NCBI GenBank assembly: GCA_922989275.2
Contig: OV277857.1
Location: 84,437,321-84,501,320 of the forward strand
Source: Gari tellinella
Taxonomy: Eukaryota > Mollusca > Bivalvia > Cardiida > Psammobiidae
Direction of reading: 5' to 3'
Length of the DNA: 64,000 nt
The notes below the pieces were generated by a model. The model made no database searches. It saw nothing but the letters and a program-made list of their open reading frames with translations, and was not told the origin of the DNA. Below are positions 24,853 through 36,079 of this stretch, one piece after another (position 1 is the stretch's first letter; each line of letters starts with the position of its first letter). The translations under genes and the position numbers were made by a program.

Positions 24853-25279
24853 GGGGCCCGTTTCATAAAACTTCGTACGACAAATGTTCCCGTATGTCAG
24901 ATTATAAAAGTCTCAGTTATTATTTACTTCTCTATCTAACCCTGTCTTGTGACATCTCTTTGGAATCGTCTTGAAAAGAGATGTTACAAGACATTATTAT
25001 ATAGAGAAATAAGGAAATTAAATGAATCAAAAGTTTTTACTTACGACCGTTTTTGTCGTACGAAGTTTTATGAAACGGGCCCCTGGGGCCCGTTTCATAA
25101 AACTTCGTACGACAAATGTTGTCGTAAGTCAGATTATAAAAGTCTCAATTATTTCTTGAAAAGACGATTCCAAAGAGATGTCACAAGATAGGATTAGATA
25201 GAGGAATTAGAAATTAAATGTATTTTAAAGTTTTGACTTACGACCTTTTAGTCGTACGATGTTTTTTGAAACGGGCCCC
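24853..25279 (+). mobile_element. Two head-to-tail copies of a GGGCCCGTTTCATAAAAC MITE
   Basis: Each copy has GGGGCCCGTTTCATAAAACT at the left and AGTTTTATGAAACGGGCCCC-like sequence at the right, with TTCGTACGACAAATGTTG just inside. The copies meet at about 25084 in CCCCTGGGGCCC. Further copies are at 35278 and 36385. Confidence 0.85.
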
Positions 25280-25387
25280 AGGTGTGTATAGTCGCGTAAA
25301 GCCGAACTTCGGTATCTCAAACTCGCTGAAGTCGAACTTACCCGTGTTTAGACATAGAAGTTTGAAAATACGCCCATCCGATGTTCT

Positions 25388-25762
25388 TTGATGTTTTGCC
25401 AACAACTCTAGTACCATGAAAATGCAACAACGCCATAATATAAGTGCTGAGGCATTCTCGATGTTTCACAATAGTTGTGGCGTGTTTGTTGAAATCTGTC
25501 CCTAAAGAGTTCGAGTCAATGTCGGTTGATATCGGTATTCTTCGTAGGTGATCGCCCATTCTCTTCAACTGACGTCCGAACTGAACCACACTCAGGCATT
25601 TGTAGAACACTAAGTCTCTACTGTATCGTCAACTAATAAAGTGCTCGTTAGCTGCTTGTCGTATCCTGATGTATTGCCAACAACTCTAGTACCATGAAAA
25701 TGCAACAGCAACCATAATATAAGTGCTGGTCATTCCCAATGCTTCACTATAGTTGTAGCGTA
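25388..25762 (+). repeat. Direct repeat of about 95 bp, 278 bp apart
   Basis: TTGCCAACAACTCTAGTACC and CATGAAAATGCAACA, then TAATATAAGTGCTG, occur at about 25395 and 25673. The sequence between them is not repeated, and no gene is recognised. Confidence 0.75.
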
Positions 25763-26010
25763 ATCCTGTCTACTAAACACTTCTATTCCTGCTGAAACGC
25801 TGTCTTAAAATAAGTAAAACGTGTGTTAATATTTACAAAAAGCGGTCACCGAATGAAGAACCACAGGTGTAAGTCATTAAGGACGGATGAGTCTTGAAAT
25901 GTGCATGGCTGCTTCATGATAAAAGTATATGTAAATGTAATACAAAAAGCTCCTGTAACAGCGTAACCCATTAACCCATAGCCTTTTTCTAGATTTGAAA
26001 ATTGGTGACC

Positions 26011-26094
26011 ACTTAAAGCAGGTTGAAAGAAAAGCAGAATGCGCTTTAAGGCACATTCTACTTTACTTTCAGCCTTCTTTAAGTTATAATCTGC
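26011..26094. repeat. Palindromic MITE core, AGCAGAATGCG family
   Basis: ACTTAAAGCAGGTTGAAAG with its complement; centre GAATGCGCTTTAAGGCACATTC. The whole MITE runs from about 25972 (TAACCCATTAACCCATAG) to 26226 (GAATGGGTTAA). Confidence 0.8.
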
Positions 26095-26948
26095 TAGAAT
26101 ATAGAAAATATTTCTAATGATACGGTCATATTCATAACTGTTTAATAATATTGGACCTATTTTCTTCAGTGAAGGAATAAATTAAATGCCTAAAAAGGCG
26201 TGTTTATGGGGGAATGGGTTAATGTTTACTTTCATCCAGCGCTAAGCGGTTTCGTGTCCTAAAGATTAAACAAACACCTTTATTACAGTAAGTTTTACAT
26301 CTACATGTATATGCTACAGTTTAGCGGCGATATCTCGAATTCGCGCAATGTCATAGCCGCACAGGTTTCCAAGACAGTTTACTGCTAACTGCAGGATAAA
26401 AAATAAAGCTTTAAAACTGTATTATTTTTTTTATCCTGCATTAGCAGTCATCTGTGTTTAACTCTTTGCACCCTAGTCCCGCATATAGGCGTCCTTTACA
26501 AACAGTGTACATGTGAATTGTACACTTGTCCTGTGCAAACAGTGAAGACCCAGATCAGAGGGCTCCGAAAGGAGCCCTCTGATCAGGGTCTTCACTGTTT
26601 GTCATTATGCCAAACATTGACAAAATAAACCCTTAAAAGTCAGAAATGGACTAGTAGGCTATCAGCTGGCTAAGTAAAATTTTCGTCCCCCTCACCCCGA
26701 AAGGTAGAAAATTTCCACATATACCATGATTTAGTATGCATATAGGCGACCCCATTTAGGATGGATGACAAGCCTGAAAGTGGTGCAGATTTTTTTATTT
26801 GGCGTTTCCATGGCAACAGCCCAGTTTTACACTGTGTTTCAGGAAAACCACTGTAACTTGGTCAATTTTTGTAATAGAAGAATGAAAATAGTACAGTGAT
26901 GAAGCTTAGACATTGAGCTTTAATAAAATGAGAGTTTGTGTAAATTAT

Positions 26949-27731
26949 CTCATTTGCATACTTATGAATATTAATGAGAATATTAAAAAACTCATAAAAA
27001 TAGGAAAAATAATATCAAAATCAAACTTTCAACTAATAATTAAACACACTCAAAGGATACAAAAGATGCCAATTTTGCTTAAAAACATATCTGAACATTC
27101 CTTGAAAGAATGAGCTAGGTTTGATTAAACACTGGCTACTGTATGCCCCAAATTCCGTTTCTATGACAACCGTCCATTTCTGACACAGAAAACATGGCAA
27201 TTCCTCAAACTTGCCCCATCCTCCAGATAATCCTCTGTAACTTTGTCACTTTTGGTAATATAAGTATGAAAATTGTACAGTGAGTTATAGAGCTTAGAAG
27301 TTGGCCTTTAATTAAATGAACTTTTTATATTAATTATCTCATTTGCATAATTATGAATATTAATGAGATTATTAAAATCCTTAAAAATGCAGGGAAAAAT
27401 TATTAAAATCATACTGAGTACGTAAATTTTGAGCTGACTCGGAGGACACAAACAGAGCAAATCGTAATTACGATATATCAGAGAATATTTCTAGAATAAT
27501 TGAGTCGGTTGGCGGGTCATAATTCTTTGATAACACGTGCAACGAGTTCCGTTCCCATGACAATAGGTCCACACAGATTCATTATTCATTCAGGAAAGCC
27601 ACTGTATCTTTGGCGTTATTTGTGAAAAAAGAATGAAAATACATTTTCAATAGAGCCTAAACATTTGCTTTTATTTGATGAAAGCTGATGCACTTTATCT
27701 AATTTGCATACTGATGAATATTAATGAGATA
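26949..27731. repeat. Octamer-containing units in the left foldback arm
   Basis: ATTTGCAT followed by ATGAATATTAATGAG recurs at about 26951, 27350 and 27702, mirrored in the right arm (about 30935, 31285 and 31680). It looks like an internal repeat of about 350-400 bp within the arm. Confidence 0.7.
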
Positions 27732-27901
27732 ATTAGAAAAACAGAGATAATTTATGAACATGTATCAAAACCATATTTCGAACTAATCCTTAATCTGGCA
27801 CAGTGGTCACAAGAAGAACATGTTGTAAATTGAATACTAGTATTAAAGGGCATACATAGAATGAATGAGCTGGTTTGTGCCAAAATTATCTGCCATATAT
27901 G

Positions 27902-28408
27902 TTTTAGCTCACCTGAGCAAAAGGCTCAAGATGAGCTGTTATAATGGCCTTGTGTTCGGCGTGATGTGTCATCCATCATCGTTAACACTTGCTTCAACTG
28001 ACACCTCCTCCAATACCACTTGACAGATTTCCCCCAAACTTTACAGAAATGTTTCTTGGATAAAGTTCTTTCAAATTTTTCCAAAAGATAAAAACGATGC
28101 AGAATTTTGGTTACCATGGCAACCGAAGTAAAAATCAAAAGGAAATCTTGAAAACAATTTTTAACAAAAACTACAAGGGTCAGAACTTAGATATTTGACA
28201 CATAGCAGCAGCTTTAGGTTCTGTATCAAGTTTATTCAAATTATTCCCCTGGGGTCAAAACTGGCCCGCCCCGGGGGTCACAGTTTTACAAAGAAAGATA
28301 CAGTTAGATTTTGAACAGCTTGTCGCAGTTGTAAAAAGAATTATACAGTAAAGTTTTGACTAGATTGTCATCTGAAGCTAATGTGGCCAAAGCTTTGATA
28401 TTTGGCAT
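27902..28408 (-). mobile_element. 3' half of a pearl-like element, reversed, in the left foldback arm
   Basis: TTTAGCTCACCTGAGC plus a hairpin is the 3' terminus read in reverse. The body matches 30290-30746 inverted, with about 60 extra bp near 28330. It exists only because the arm duplicated part of the element at 29669. Confidence 0.75.
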
Positions 28409-28534
28409 AATATTTATGATATTTGATATGTAGCGAACATGCTAAGGTAGCGAAATTCCAGGTGGCCAAAGGTCCTGAAATCTTTCAAAGCCTTTCAAAA
28501 TAGGTGAAAATGTTGTCTGGGTGACAAAAAACTT

Positions 28535-28600
28535 GGATCTGGGTATGATGCAAAACAACTCGGTGTCTTATGCAGATCCAATCTGTTTGCAAATGTCACT
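28535..28600. repeat. Degenerate palindromic MITE core
   Basis: TTGGATCTGG ... CAGATCCAATCTGTTTGC with a diverged centre (GCAAAACAACTCGGTGTC). Confidence 0.55.
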
Positions 28601-29062
28601 ACAGTATTTAGCCTTTTGAAAGAAACGGATTAATGAGTGATTGCATTGGTGGATGAGTTGGGTTTTACAGTACTGCGATGCAAAATAGGTCATATAGCGA
28701 TGAGGAATTATAAGATGAGATGCTAATGATTTCAGGAAGAAGATTTAGGCTTATCCCATTCGTCCGAATCAGAGCATGGGATCAAAACAACCGATGACAA
28801 ATCAGTTCAGATTTCGATCTGAACACGTTCAGTCAGAAGTACTTAAAAGATCACATATACGCGGATAAGTCTACATATTGAAAGCCTGTACATCATTTGG
28901 AGTTGATGCCAAATCGGAAATCTTTGCATTTTTACACATTGAAGCAAAATACACCGATATTTCATTTCAGATAAGTCTATTCTGACATTAACTCATAGTT
29001 ACATGTGCTATGTAGAGTGTAGAATGTCTTAACACTCAAACCGGCAAGAAACAGAGAAGCTC

Positions 29063-29603
29063 AACTTGATTATATGCCAGTCTGAAAAGACAAGGCCTTG
29101 AGAAAGGCTACGTCTCAAGGGATAGATACCTTCCTTGGTGCTTTACTTTCTAGAAGGAGGACTCGTGATATAGAATTCGCCGAGACCATAGACAGCTATG
29201 TTAAAAGGATGTCTGAAGATGAGTACAAATTGAAAGAATCTGTGGGAGATATTCACTGGCATGAGGATAATGGGTGTTATTCAACATACACTACGTTGCA
29301 AGATCACACATTGACCCTGACACTGGTAGTGATGGGAAACGAGGTCCTTCTACATATAAAATTCAGAGGAAGTTTTTCAACTGGAAAGAACTGTGTTTAT
29401 TTTGTGAGAAAAAGTCTTATAAAAGAGACAAGAATCTCACAAATGTGGCAATATTTGAATTTTGTTCCATATTGGAGAAGAGAACACAGGAAAAGAATGA
29501 CACAGAAAAGAGCTGTAGGATTAGTGACTACAGCAAGCTCATTGCAAATGAAGCCAAATATCACAAAGACCATCATAGCAAGTATATCAAGCAAGAAAAT
29601 TGA
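29063..29603 (+). pseudogene. Frameshifted gene remnant, Cys/His-rich protein of a transposon-associated family
   Basis: Three frames carry successive pieces of one protein: LIICQSEKTRP (about 29066), then LRKATSQGIDTFLGALLSRR and HWHEDNGCYSTYTT, then from about 29290 FFNWKELCLFCEKK and YSKLIANEAKYHKDHHSKYI. The layout C-x2-C, W-H-x-C-Y, C-x2-C, A-x-Y-H-x2-H resembles N-terminal zinc-binding regions of uncharacterised proteins abundant in molluscs and cnidarians and often linked to mobile elements. That link is from memory, not a search. At least two frameshifts break it, so it is dead. It sits in the centre of the foldback. Confidence 0.6.
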
Positions 29604-29668
29604 TTTGTCTGAAACAGGAAATGTTTATGATGCGGCTTTTGAAAGCTTGTTGATTGTAATAACAACAT

Positions 29669-30746
29669 AACAAGAGGCACATGTGTTATATTTCGCCCAA
29701 TTCAGAAAAGCTGAATAAATGAAGAGAATGATTTTATGTCCCAGGACGGGTCATTTTTACCCCACGAGGCATGTTTTGAATAATCTTGATAGAAAACCAG
29801 CAGAGGATGATATATGCCAAATATCTAAGCTCTGTGTACTAGGACTTCGGATTAGAAGCATTTTTAAGTTTTCATGGGAACAATCAATTTTTGTTCATGT
29901 GACCTAGATATGCATCAGACCAAAATCATTTCTTTAATATTTGTAAAGGCCATCTAGAAGTGTCACCACGCAAAATATCAAAGCTTTGGTCACATTAGTT
30001 TGAGAGAAGAAGATGTTTTAAAATGTCACTAAATAACGTACTCTATGTAAAACTGTGACTCCCGGGTGGACCATTTTTTATCACAGAGACATAATTTAAA
30101 CAATCTTGACATAAAACCTGTAATTGATACTATATGCCTAATATCTAAACTCTGTGTACTAGGGTTTCAGATCAGCAAGTTTTTTGAAGTTTTCATTGCC
30201 ATATCTATTTTTGCTCATGTGACCTAGTTATTCAATAGACCCAAACCATTTCAACAATATTGGTAAAGGACATTTAGCAATGTCATCCATGCCAAATATC
30301 AAAGCTTTGGCTACATTTGCTTCAGAGGACAAGCTGTTCAAAATCTAACTGTATCTTTCTTTGTAAAACTGTGACCCCCGGGGCGGGCCAGTTTTGACCC
30401 CAGGGGAATAATTTAAATAAAATTGATAGAGAACCTATAGCTGCTACTATGTGTCAAATATCTAAGCTCTGACCCTTGTAGTTTTTGTTAAGAATTGTTA
30501 AAATTTCTTTAAGGTTGTTACTTCGGTTGCAATGGTAACCAAAATTCTGCATCGTTTTTATCTTTTGGAAAAATTTGAAAGAACTTTATTCAAGAAACAT
30601 TTCTGTAAAGTTTGGGGGAAATCTGTCAAGTGGTATTGGAGGAGATGTCAGTTGAAGCAAATGTTAACGACGATGGATGACACATCACGCCGAACACAAG
30701 GCCATTACAACAGCTCATCTTGAGCCTTTTGCTCAGGTGAGCTAAA
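29669..30746 (+). mobile_element. Pearl-like element inside the foldback (CAAGAGGCACATGTG ... GGTGAGCTAAA)
   Basis: The 5' end has CAAGAG plus the GGCACATGTG hairpin; the 3' end has CAGCTCATCTTGAGCC, CTCAGGTGAGCTAAA. Internal GTGACCCCCGGGGCGGGCCA matches the element at 12201, so they belong to one family. Its 3' 450 bp lie in the right arm of the foldback. Confidence 0.75.
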
Positions 30747-32062
30747 ACAGATTTGGCAGATAATTTTGGCACAAAACAAGCTCATTCATTCTATGTATGC
30801 CCTTTAATACTAGTAATCAATTTACAACATGTTCTTCTTGTGACCCCTGTGCCAGATTAAGGATTAGTTCGAAATATGGTTTTGATACATGTTCATAAAT
30901 TATCTCTGTTTTTCTTATTATCTCATTAGTATTCATCAGTATGCAATTTAGATAAAGTGCATCAGTTTTCATCCAAGTAAAAGCAAATGTTTAGGCTCTA
31001 TTGAAAATTCATTTTCATTCTTTTTCACAAATAACGCCAAAGATACAGTGGCTTTCCTGAATGAATAATGAATCTGTGTGGACCTGTTGTCATGGGAACG
31101 GAACTCGTTGCACGTGTGATCAAAGGGTTATGACCCGCCAACCGACTCAATTATTCTAGAAATATTCTCTGATATATCGTAATTACGATTTGCTCTGTTT
31201 GTGTCCTCCGAGTCAGTTCAAAATTTACGTACTCAGTATGATTTTAATAATTTTTCCCTGCATTTTTAAGGATTTTAATAATCTCATTAATATTCATAAT
31301 TATGCAAATGAGATAATTAATATAAAAAGTTCATTTAATTAAAGGCCAACTTCTAAGCTCTATAACTCACTGTACAATTTTCATACTTATATTACCAAAA
31401 GTAACAAAGTTACAGAGGATTTTCTGGAGGATGGGGCAAGTTTGAGGAATTGCCATGTTTTCTGTGTCAGAAATGGACGGTTGTCATAGAAACGGAATTT
31501 GGGGCATATACAGTAGCCAGTGTTTAATCAAACCCAGCTCATTCTTTCAAGGAATGTTCAGATATGTTTTTTAAGCAAAATTGGCATCTTTTGTATCCTT
31601 TGAGTGTGTTTAATTATTAGTTGAAAGTTTGATTTTGATATTATTTTTCCTATTTTTACGAGTTTTTTAATATTCTCATTAATATTCATAAGTATGCAAA
31701 TGAGATAATTTACACAAACTCTCATTTTATTAAAGCTCAATGTCTAAGCTCCATCACTGTACTATTTTCATTCTTCTATTACAAAAATTGACCAAGTTAC
31801 AGACGTTTTCCTGAATCACTGTGTAAAAATGAGCGGTTGCCATGGAAACGCTAATTAAAAAAATCTGCACCACTTTCAGGCTTGTCATCCACCCTAAATG
31901 GGGTCGCCTATGTGTATACTACATCATGATATAAGTAGAAATTTTCTACCTTTCGGGGTGACGTAGCTCCTTAAATAGAGCTCTTTTTCAATTTGGCTGA
32001 CAGCCTATAGACTAAAATGGAAACTTGAATTGGCCATTTAAATTTTCAGGGAGGAAAGGGTT

Positions 32063-32643
32063 AATACCATTTATGTGCATTGTATTAGTACATGTATTAT
32101 GCTTAAGAAAGGGTTGCCAATAACTGAATATAAATATTACATGTATAGAGAAACTAGTAACAATTATATATCATATTCCACATTCATCCTAATTACCCCA
32201 ATAACTAAACTTGGCATAATTCGATTTTTCTAAGCGTTTATAGATACAGACAGTAAAAGGTTACCGTCTAACTGAACTAGATCAACTAATTGTATGTAAA
32301 GGTTTCATCAATTGCTCAAGATATGTTTGATATATTAGCAAACATCAAGGCTTATCAATGTCTGTCTATAATTACTGTCTATCAAACCCGGAAACCAATC
32401 AGTCAATCAGAACCAAGACTATCTAATCTATTTGAGAGCAGTTCCCCCATTATGAAACGCGGAATTGGTTTTGTTTAAATAAATCAAAATATAGATTTTC
32501 AACAAAAGCTACCTTTAACCCTTTCCATTATAAGCGCCTTTTAGAGCATTTTATTTATTCCTCGATGAAGAAAAGTGTTCAGTTTTTTCTTCAGTCAAGA
32601 GTATATACAATAAGAAATATTTTCTGTATTCTAGCAGATGGTA
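32063..32643. other. Intergenic, no gene seen
   Basis: AT-rich. The last 130 bp are the left flank of the palindromic MITE that follows (TTAACCCTTTCCATTATAAG at about 32517). Confidence 0.4.
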
Positions 32644-32718
32644 GCTTAAAGCAGGCTAAAAGTAAAGCAGAATGCGCCTTAAGGCGCATTCTGCTTTACT
32701 TTTAACCTGCTTGGAGTG
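32644..32718. repeat. Palindromic MITE core, AGCAGAATGCG family (near-perfect)
   Basis: GCTTAAAGCAGGCTAAAAG pairs with its complement; the centre GAATGCGCCTTAAGGCGCATTC is exact. Confidence 0.85.
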
Positions 32719-33099
32719 GTCAACTATCTTCAATACTAGAAACATGTAGTTCTAGACTATGTCGAACCATTCACTGCACTATGTGATAAGCACGTGACTC
32801 AGATATACCTTGTGATTGGATAATTATAATGTCCAGTGTAATTATTCATGTCATTCAGAAACAGAAACGTAACAGTTGCTATCAAAAGGAACAATACTCA
32901 CAATTTAGCTCGTATTCAATGGTTCGATGTCTACATCTTACAAAATCGTTTTCCACAACTCAAGTCTGCAGTTGAAGGCTGAAATGGGTAAACACGAGTT
33001 TCGTTAGCTTTCATGGTATTTTCTCCATTACATGTATTTCTAAAATTTTCATTCTAGACATTTTGATATTGAAACAGCGTTAGCATGTGTGTGTAAAAC

Positions 33100-33162
33100 A
33101 AGTTTGGATCTATATCAGAGGCCGAGTTTCTTGGCGTTTTATCTGGATCCAAACTTTTTGAA
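33100..33162. repeat. Degenerate palindromic MITE core, GGATCC type
   Basis: AACAAGTTTGGATC ... GGATCCAAACTTTTTG around GAGGCCGAGTTTCTTGGCG. Confidence 0.7.
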
Positions 33163-33462
33163 AATGACAGTGTAATCAGACCTAGAAGTTAATGGGCTAA
33201 CTTTCTAATATTTAGGCTGTAATTTTGAACCAATTTCCTGCTAAGATTTGGTAAAGAATACAATACCAATACTTTCACTTATATTCCACAGAAATGCACA
33301 GCGCATGTCTTTGAACCTTCGCATGCACTCAAAGAAGATAAAAGCATCAGAAAAGAGAATTCTGACAGGTTGACAATAATTTGCCATAAAATTACAGTTT
33401 AAACTGGTACATATTATTTTACTTTCACTACGCGAATGGTAATTTCGTGATATCGTTTGCAA

Positions 33463-33528
33463 GACAGTTTGGATCCAAAGGAGACGCAGAGAAAGTCGTC
33501 CACCCATTCGGATCCAGACTATTTGACG
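33463..33528. repeat. Degenerate palindromic MITE core, GGATCC type
   Basis: AGACAGTTTGGATCC ... GGATCCAGACTATTTG with a decayed centre. A 132-codon minus-strand open frame runs through it and I judge it fortuitous. Confidence 0.65.
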
Positions 33529-33539
33529 CTTCAATGTTA

Positions 33540-34259
33540 TCTCCAATACGAATGCCTTATAAACATTCTTTAGAATTGTTGCAGACGACAAATGTTGTCG
33601 ATGGAAATTACCGAGCGTGATTAAGGTTAAAATCGCCATGGTTGTAAAATCTCCCTCACCGAAGTTATCTTATCATATCAATTAATTTATATGACCTGAC
33701 ACGAGAGAATTACGCAGATAAGACCACAAACTGAAAATATATCCAGTTTTACAAAAACTAACATCTGCTGGGGCTTTGAAAAAAAAATCTCAAAACTCCT
33801 ACTTTTTGCACATAAAATCTGTACCAGACTGTGATAATGCAAGATATATATGTCAGATATGTGTTTTCTAAAACCCATGAATATCTTAATTAAACGATTT
33901 AATTTTAGATCACAATCAGTCGTCACGCGACTTTAAATGTTACGCGTATCAGGGTTATAACTGTGTAACAATAGTTCATTGTATCCCCAAAACATATAAC
34001 CGGATTTACAATTCCACACAGACGACAATACTACAGCAGACGACATTTGCGGCAGCGGAAAGGATGTTGAGAGATACAGCTGGTCCACAGGACTCGCAAG
34101 TCAGCTATCATGATGCTAAATTCTCAAATCAGAAAAAATAGAATTTATGTTTACATATCGAACCATCTACACGTTTTAACACATTACCTTCTGTCGCCAC
34201 ATATATAATATATAATTCATTAAACATGTATTTAATAAGAAGAGTAAATTTGCCATATG
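33540..34259. other. Intergenic, no gene seen
   Basis: MITE flank remnants (GCAGACGACAAATGTTG; CGGCAGCGGAAAGG) and AT-rich sequence. No protein motif found in a minus-strand open frame at 33687-33926. Confidence 0.4.
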
Positions 34260-34325
34260 CAAACAGTGTAGACACATATAAGAGGGCTCCTAAAGGAGTC
34301 CTCTGATCAGGCTCTGCACTATTTG
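34260..34325. repeat. 66-bp palindromic MITE core, GAGGGCTCC type
   Basis: CAAACAGTGTAGACAC to GCTCTGCACTATTTG; centre GAGGGCTCCTAAAGGAGTCC. Imperfect outer arms. Confidence 0.75.
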
Positions 34326-34431
34326 CCCTTTGGCAATATGTTCTTAAAACAAGTGTACATAGTTAAAATGGAATTTGTTTAATTGATAAATGGAATTGTC
34401 CATTTGAACTTTCAGGGGACGGTAGGTAAGT

Positions 34432-34681
34432 TACAGTGGAGAATCTGTTATTCTTTCCCGTTTAAACGCAAACGTACGCAAACGCAAAACACTAAAACGT
34501 AAAAAAGAACAACTTTTGGACAATTCTGATATTTCATGTTTATCTTGGTGGCAAACAGTTTGGAGCCTGATCAGACGCCGGGTTACCCGGCGTCTGATCT
34601 GGTTCCAAACTGTTTGCACTGCAAATAATAGTTTTAGCGTAAACGCGTTTATTGGGAAAGAATAACAGATTCTCCACTGTA
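34432..34681. mobile_element. 250-bp composite MITE, full copy
   Basis: TACAGTGGAGAATCTGTTAT and ATAACAGATTCTCCACTGTA are exact inverse ends. The central 65-bp GGAGCC palindrome (about 34553-34617) has a GCCGGGTTACCCGGC core. Confidence 0.9.
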
Positions 34682-34871
34682 ACCCAATATACACCATGAA
34701 TGGAAGCATGCCCTTCTGCTGCATGCTATGTAAGTGTCGTCTGCAAACGCTGTATTCTATAACAAGTTAATTATCCCATTATCCCCTGAAACTTCCAATG
34801 GACAATTCCTGTTTGCAATAAATAGTGGTCCATTTTCTATTATTTAGGTTGTTTTATATATTACAAAATGA

Positions 34872-34937
34872 CAAACAGTGAAGACCCTGATCAGAGGGCT
34901 CCTGCAGGAGCCCTCTGATCAGGGGCTTCACTGTTTG
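34872..34937. repeat. 66-bp near-perfect palindrome, GAGGGCTCC type
   Basis: CAAACAGTGAAGACCCTGAT ... ATCAGGGGCTTCACTGTTTG; centre GGGCTCCTGCAGGAGCCC. One mismatch in the outer arm. Confidence 0.85.
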
Positions 34938-35277
34938 CATAGGACTAGTGTATTCTTCACAGGTACACCTTTGGTTTTTAGGCATTACTAGGACTCAATG
35001 AGTTAAAATGAATTATGAACAAGAATGTCACAGTTTGGATCCCGATGAGACGCCGATTTATTATATTCTTTTAAAAAATAATTGCCGTTGAGCACGTGTT
35101 GGTTTATTTCGTTTATCTGGTAAATTATCGACTTTTATCTGTAAAAATGCCAGAAACATAAAGTATCGCTGGAGACTATGTACAAACAAACTATATTAAA
35201 GTATGAAACGAGCTACGGCTGTTTGTATAAAAAATGCCTGGCCAAAAAAATAAAATTAAGTTAGGTATCAGTATCAG

Positions 35278-35498
35278 GGCCCCATTTCATACAACTTCGT
35301 ACGACAAATGTTGTCGTAAGTCAGGTTATAAAAGTCTCAATTATTATTTATTTCTCCATCTAATCCTGTCTTGTGAAACCTGAAGATTTCAAAGAGATGT
35401 CACAAGACAGGATTAGATAGAGAAATATGAAATTAAATGTATTTTAAAGTTTTGACCTACGACCGTTTTGTCGCACTAAGTTTTATGAAACGGGCCCC
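35278..35498. mobile_element. GGGCCC(C/G)TTTCAT MITE copy
   Basis: The same ends and inner TTCGTACGACAAATGTTG as the pair at 24853, with a central TTGTGAAACC...GATGTCACAAGACAGG stem. Confidence 0.8.
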
Positions 35499-35883
35499 TG
35501 GTGCCGTATAAACAATAAACAGTACATATATGGCTGTATAATAATTGGGGAACAGTTCAAGACTCACATGTATAGGACAACCAAATTGTATCAGAATAAA
35601 CGTCCATCTAGCATGACTGTGAAATCATTCAAATAGTGAAATGTAGTTTATGCTCTGGTTTAAACGTTTTTCAATTCGGCTTTACAGAAAATATATCTAC
35701 TACAAATATTACTGAAATATATACACTAATAATTGGAAAATTTGGCAATGAAGCGTTGAAATGTCCAATTAGTTTGAAAATAAGAACAACATATAAATTG
35801 TGTTTTAGAATGGTTTACTTCATGAAAGAGGACACGCACGAAGCTATAGTCAAATTAAATAGAAACAATATTAGTTGATGCAC
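35499..35883. other. Intergenic, no gene seen
   Basis: An 80-codon plus-strand frame at 35636-35878 starts MKCSLCSGLNVFQFGF. It has no family resemblance I can name and no splice or start context that convinces me. Confidence 0.35.
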
Positions 35884-36079
35884 TACAGTCGAAACTTAAT
35901 ACTTCGAACTCGCTTAAATCGATCGTACCAGTATTTTATTAGTTGAATCTCGATAAGTCTATCTCGCTTAAGTCGAACAAACCCGTATTTCAAAGTTAAA
36001 ACGGCTAAGTCACGTTTTAACTTTGAAATATGGGTATATTCGAACTAACGCAAGTCCGAAGTATAGAGTTTCGACTGTA
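35884..36079. mobile_element. 196-bp MITE with TACAGTCGAAAC termini
   Basis: Ends TACAGTCGAAAC and GTTTCGACTGTA are exact inverses. Inside, GTTAAAAC...GTTTTAACTTTGAAATA forms an inner stem. Termini of this style are known from pogo/Tigger-like elements. A related fragment lies at 39228-39390. Confidence 0.7.

Larger units (their letters stand above)
26655..32007. mobile_element. Foldback DNA transposon with about 1.7-kb terminal inverted repeats
   Basis: Termini are TAGGCTATCAGC (left) and GCTGACAGCCTA (right), with 3-bp target duplication TAG at 26652-26654 and 32008-32010. Arms are 26655-28408 and 30289-32007, near-identical over long stretches (for example GTAATTACGATATATCAGAG and its complement). 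The 1.9-kb centre holds a broken gene (29063-29603) and other repeats. No intact transposase is visible. Confidence 0.8.
26458..32062. mobile_element. GACC/GGTC-type palindromic MITE split by a 5.35-kb insertion
   Basis: The left part has TTAACTCTTTGCACCC, the palindrome at 26536-26601 (GAGGGCTCCGAAAGGAGCCCTC centre) and CTTAAAAGTCAGAAATGGAC. The right part, ACTAAAATGGAAACTTGAAT through GGAGGAAAGGGTTAA, resumes at 32011. Joining the two parts matches the uninterrupted copy at 63844-64000 read in reverse. Confidence 0.8.

Noticed and set aside
29098..29670. Intact 190-codon gene
   Set aside because: Homologous motifs jump between frames, so the long frame is only part of a frameshifted remnant; the tail is meaningless.
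33241..33639. 132-codon minus-strand frame
   Set aside because: Runs through a palindromic MITE core and its flanks; composition not protein-like.
34431..34724. Minus-strand 97-codon frame (and matching frames at 21074 and 41637)
   Set aside because: The same frame recurs in each copy of the 250-bp composite MITE and is just its palindrome read through.
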